A stretch of DNA of 64,000 nt from NCBI GenBank assembly GCA_041389525.1, contig JAWKRR010000010.1:1-64000 (forward strand). The letters are read 5' to 3'. The notes under the pieces were generated by a model. It ran no database searches and was not told where the DNA came from. It saw nothing but the letters and a program-made list of their open reading frames with translations. Shown here in pieces: positions 61,767-64,000 of this stretch; position 1 is the stretch's first letter; the number at the start of each line of letters is the position of its first letter. The DNA is from JACKFB01 sp041389525 (GTDB taxonomy: Bacteria; Myxococcota_A; UBA9042; PHBI01; JACKFB01). A program made the position numbers and the translations under genes.

Positions 61767-61923
61767 CACGATGCCTCCATGACCCAAAGATATGGCCGGC
61801 GCACTATAGTCAGCCGTGGTGCGGTGGGTCCAACGCTTCCTGAATGGCCGCTCAATTTATAGGCTGCGCGTGCCCGGGGTGCCCCGGGTGACGGGAAATC
61901 CCGCGACCACACCCCGAGCCGTC

Positions 61924-62733
61924 ATGCCCGAGCTGCCCGAAGTCGAGATCAACCGCCGCAATCTCCAGCGTTGGACCAGTGGCCGGCGCGTGACGGCGCT
62001 GCGCACGCCGGACTCGGTGCGTTTCGTGGGAGCGACGGCCGATGTGGTGGGGCGACGATTTGTGGTCTGGCGGCGCCGGGGCAAGCTGCTGCAAGGGGAT
62101 CTGGAGGGCGGGGCCACCTTTCAGAGCCACCTCGGGATGACCGGCCAGTGGCTCGCCGATCCCTCACCTGAGCGACGCGGCGTCCGGGTGCTGCTCGAAT
62201 TCGCAGACGGTGACGGCCCGCGATACGTCGGCCTCGCCGATCCGCGACGCTTCGGCCAAACGACCATCTTCGCTCCGGGTGACCCCGCGGGGAGCGCGGC
62301 CTTCGACCGATTGGGCCCGGACGCGCTGCTCTCGCCGATGTCGCCGCCGGCGCTCGCAGACGCGCTGGGCCGCCGCGCCACTCCGCTCAAGTCACGGTTG
62401 TTGGACCAGGCCGTCATCGCGGGCCTCGGTAACATCGCGGTCATCGAGGTCGCCTACCGTGCGCGGCTGCATCCGCATCTGCCCGTAAGTTCGTTACGAG
62501 CGGCAGATCTCGGGCGGCTCCTCGAGGCCATCGCGGCGCACATCGAGCATGTGCTCGACGTCGAGACCGGCGACGAGATCGCCTACCTGGGCAGCGCTGG
62601 CGCGCACAACCCGTTCCTCTGTTACGGGCGCGAATCCGGCCCCTGCCCGCGCTGCGCCACGCCCTTCGTGCGCGGCGCCCTGGGCGGCAGGCCCAGCTTT
62701 TGGTGCCCCAATTGCCAGCCCGCGCCCGGCTGA
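61924..62733 (+). CDS. mutM: Formamidopyrimidine-DNA glycosylase
   Basis: 269 residues from ATG 61924. The N-terminus MPELPEVE provides the catalytic Pro2 and Glu3. Lys near residue 59 (RRRGKLLQGDL) is in the Schiff-base/lyase position. The helix-two-turn-helix (PLKSRLLDQAVIAGLGNIAVIEVAYRARLHP) and the C-terminal zinc finger (CYGRESGPCPRCATPF...GGRPSFWCPNCQ) are present. It removes oxidised purines (8-oxoG) and nicks the DNA. Note that the zinc finger has C-x2-C and C-x2-C as usual, with the conserved Arg kept. Confidence 0.95.
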   Translation: MPELPEVEINRRNLQRWTSGRRVTALRTPDSVRFVGATADVVGRRFVVWRRRGKLLQGDLEGGATFQSHLGMTGQWLADPSPERRGVRVLLEFADGDGPRYVGLADPRRFGQTTIFAPGDPAGSAAFDRLGPDALLSPMSPPALADALGRRATPLKSRLLDQAVIAGLGNIAVIEVAYRARLHPHLPVSSLRAADLGRLLEAIAAHIEHVLDVETGDEIAYLGSAGAHNPFLCYGRESGPCPRCATPFVRGALGGRPSFWCPNCQPAPG

Positions 62734-62766
62734 TCCGGACCGCCGATCGCGGGCAGCGCCCGACCG

Positions 62767-63942
62767 CTACCCGGAGCTGAGCTTGCCCTGAACGCCCGCC
62801 AGGGTCTCGGGTGGTGCCAGCTCCCAGCGTCCGTGACTCACTTTGCGCTCAAGCTCGCCGTCCTTCAGGCGCAAGCTGGTCACCAGCCGACCGTCCCGAG
62901 CGTAAATATGCGCGCGTCCTTGAGGGCCCAGCACCGCCACGGTGTCGCGGCGGGTGTCGAGGTAGCATTGGCTAGGCGTCGCCTGGGCCAGATCTTCCCG
63001 AGCACGGTCTGTGGGGCGGTCGCCCTCGAGGTGGCGCGTCTGAGCGTGTCGCGTCCGTTTGAGGCCGGCGCGAAAGACCCGCTCCAGATCGCTGCGAAGC
63101 TGTGTGAGCAGCGCCAGCGCCAGCGCGCCTTCGTCGAGGTCTTCGTCGGTCTTCGCCGCCCGCCACAACCGCAGGCCGAGGGTGTCGATGCGCGCGCGAG
63201 CCTCGCCGAGCGTGCGGCGAAACGCTTCGGCTTGGCCCCGCTCGTCGTCCGCGGCGGCGGCCTCGGCGATCGCCTCCGGCGAGAGGCCGAGCACGTTGAG
63301 TCGCAGCCGCCGTTTCCCGTCTCGGGCGCCCGTCTCCACGAGCTGCAGCGTCAGCGCCACCCGCTCCGACCGGGTGCCTCGGCCGGCCAGCGCCCGCGGT
63401 AGCAGCCCGATCGCGACCTGGCCCAGCAGCCGCCACGCGTCCTGCCCATGTCCAAACCCGGGCAGCAGCTCCGAGGCCAGCTCCGACGGCCCCTGGACGA
63501 TCCCGATCACCTCCGGCGGCTCGGCGTAGAGGCGGTCCACCCGCTCGTCGCCACGCGCCAGGCAGAGGTTGGCGAAGCTCACCCACTCGGGCCGCCCGTT
63601 CGCCGCGTAGCCCGCGAAGACCGAGATGGTGTCAGGGGTATCCGCGTGCTCGCAGCGGCTGGATTGGCACAGGAAACAGTAGACGCGGCCTTGCTCGAAC
63701 GCCCCCGCGGCCCGCAGCACCTCCGCCAAACGCGCGTCGATCCCCTGGGCCAGTACGCTCGCCGCGGCGTCCAACTGCACGCCGCTCGCGCGGTCCATCG
63801 GGATGCGCACCGTGACGTCGAACCCGTCCACAGCCAGCGGCTCCCGCTCGCTGAACCCTCGCTCCTCAGCCAGGGCTCGCCCAAGCGCGCGCAGCGCCGC
63901 GATGACCTGCCTCGCCCGCCCATGGACCGTATTCCCGCTCAT
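62767..63942 (-). CDS. Uncharacterised protein with C-x2-C-x4-C-x-H motif
   Basis: 391 residues from ATG at 63942. The N-terminal ~70 residues resemble a small alpha/beta domain (DGFDVTVRIPMDRASGVQLDAAASVL). YCFLCQSSRCEHADTP holds C-x2-C-x4-C-x-H, which approximates the spacing of a SWIM finger (C-x-C-xn-C-x-H), followed by VFAGYAANGRPEWVSFANLCL. A long helical region follows (LGEARARIDTLGLRLWRAAKTDEDLDEGALALALLTQLRSDLERVFRAGLKRTRHAQTRHLEGDRP) and a C-terminal region with RLKDGELERKVSHGRWELAP. No signal or TM. Family unrecognised; the motif hints at metal and nucleic-acid binding. Confidence 0.55.
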   Translation of the reverse strand: MSGNTVHGRARQVIAALRALGRALAEERGFSEREPLAVDGFDVTVRIPMDRASGVQLDAAASVLAQGIDARLAEVLRAAGAFEQGRVYCFLCQSSRCEHADTPDTISVFAGYAANGRPEWVSFANLCLARGDERVDRLYAEPPEVIGIVQGPSELASELLPGFGHGQDAWRLLGQVAIGLLPRALAGRGTRSERVALTLQLVETGARDGKRRLRLNVLGLSPEAIAEAAAADDERGQAEAFRRTLGEARARIDTLGLRLWRAAKTDEDLDEGALALALLTQLRSDLERVFRAGLKRTRHAQTRHLEGDRPTDRAREDLAQATPSQCYLDTRRDTVAVLGPQGRAHIYARDGRLVTSLRLKDGELERKVSHGRWELAPPETLAGVQGKLSSG

Positions 63943-64000
63943 GATCTGCGTGATCTCCAGACGTGACGGCCTGGGGTGCGCGTCCCCATCAGTACAGTCG

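Overview
The window is a high-GC chromosomal segment from what looks like a myxobacterium-type organism (Myxococcota or a close deltaproteobacterial relative). The evidence is cumulative. There are many lipoproteins with acidic Asp-rich linkers and Cys-rich inserts, a MYXO-CTERM-like C-terminal anchor, two Hanks-type Ser/Thr kinases fused to TPR or NTPase/PEGA modules, DUF4398/OmpA proteins, RCC1 repeats and GTG/TTG starts. No rRNA operon, phage or complete insertion sequence was seen. The assignment rests on gene content, not on a marker search.

Layout: 1-6.6 kb carries the 3' part of an FN3/RCC1-repeat protein, a HigBA-like toxin-antitoxin pair whose toxin is broken by a TGA, a lipoprotein plus PDZ-protein pair and a DUF2383-like four-helix protein. 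6.6-8.5 kb has a glutaredoxin, a Uma2-type nuclease and a VapBC pair with an apparently leaderless promoter. 8.6-13.2 kb is parE-parC (topoisomerase IV type). 13.4-17.2 kb holds a sigma-54-type promoter with DUF4398 and OmpA lipoproteins, a metzincin-like protease, and a TetR-cupin-membrane operon. 17.2-26.3 kb has a TPR-kinase split by a probable frameshift, a nitrilase-like gene, a homodimeric-type E1/transketolase-like enzyme and a large kinase-NTPase.

26.4-33.6 kb groups one-carbon metabolism on the minus strand (glyA, gcvH, gcvT, folD) with NAD kinase and an RlmD/RumA-type RNA methyltransferase; gcvP is not present. 33.7-38.3 kb has a gluzincin-like protease, a TonB-like protein and a secreted peptidylarginine/agmatine-deiminase-type lipoprotein. 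38.5-39.2 kb contains tRNA-Sec (selC, anticodon TCA), followed by a tandem array in which the 3' end of the tRNA is repeated. This array is the most unusual structure of the window. A PRMT-like methyltransferase follows.

40.5-50.6 kb: a crotonase, a Cys/Met gamma-synthase or lyase, a three-gene ABC operon (lipoprotein, ATPase, permease with a Cys-rich insert), upp-hpt nucleobase salvage, an MBL-fold protein and a PEGA protein. 50.7-64 kb: gamma-carbonic anhydrase, an outer-membrane protein, a SNF2 helicase with its SWIM partner, a beta-propeller dihaem lipoprotein, an Asp/Cys-rich lipoprotein, mutM, and an uncharacterised protein with a C-x2-C-x4-C-x-H motif.
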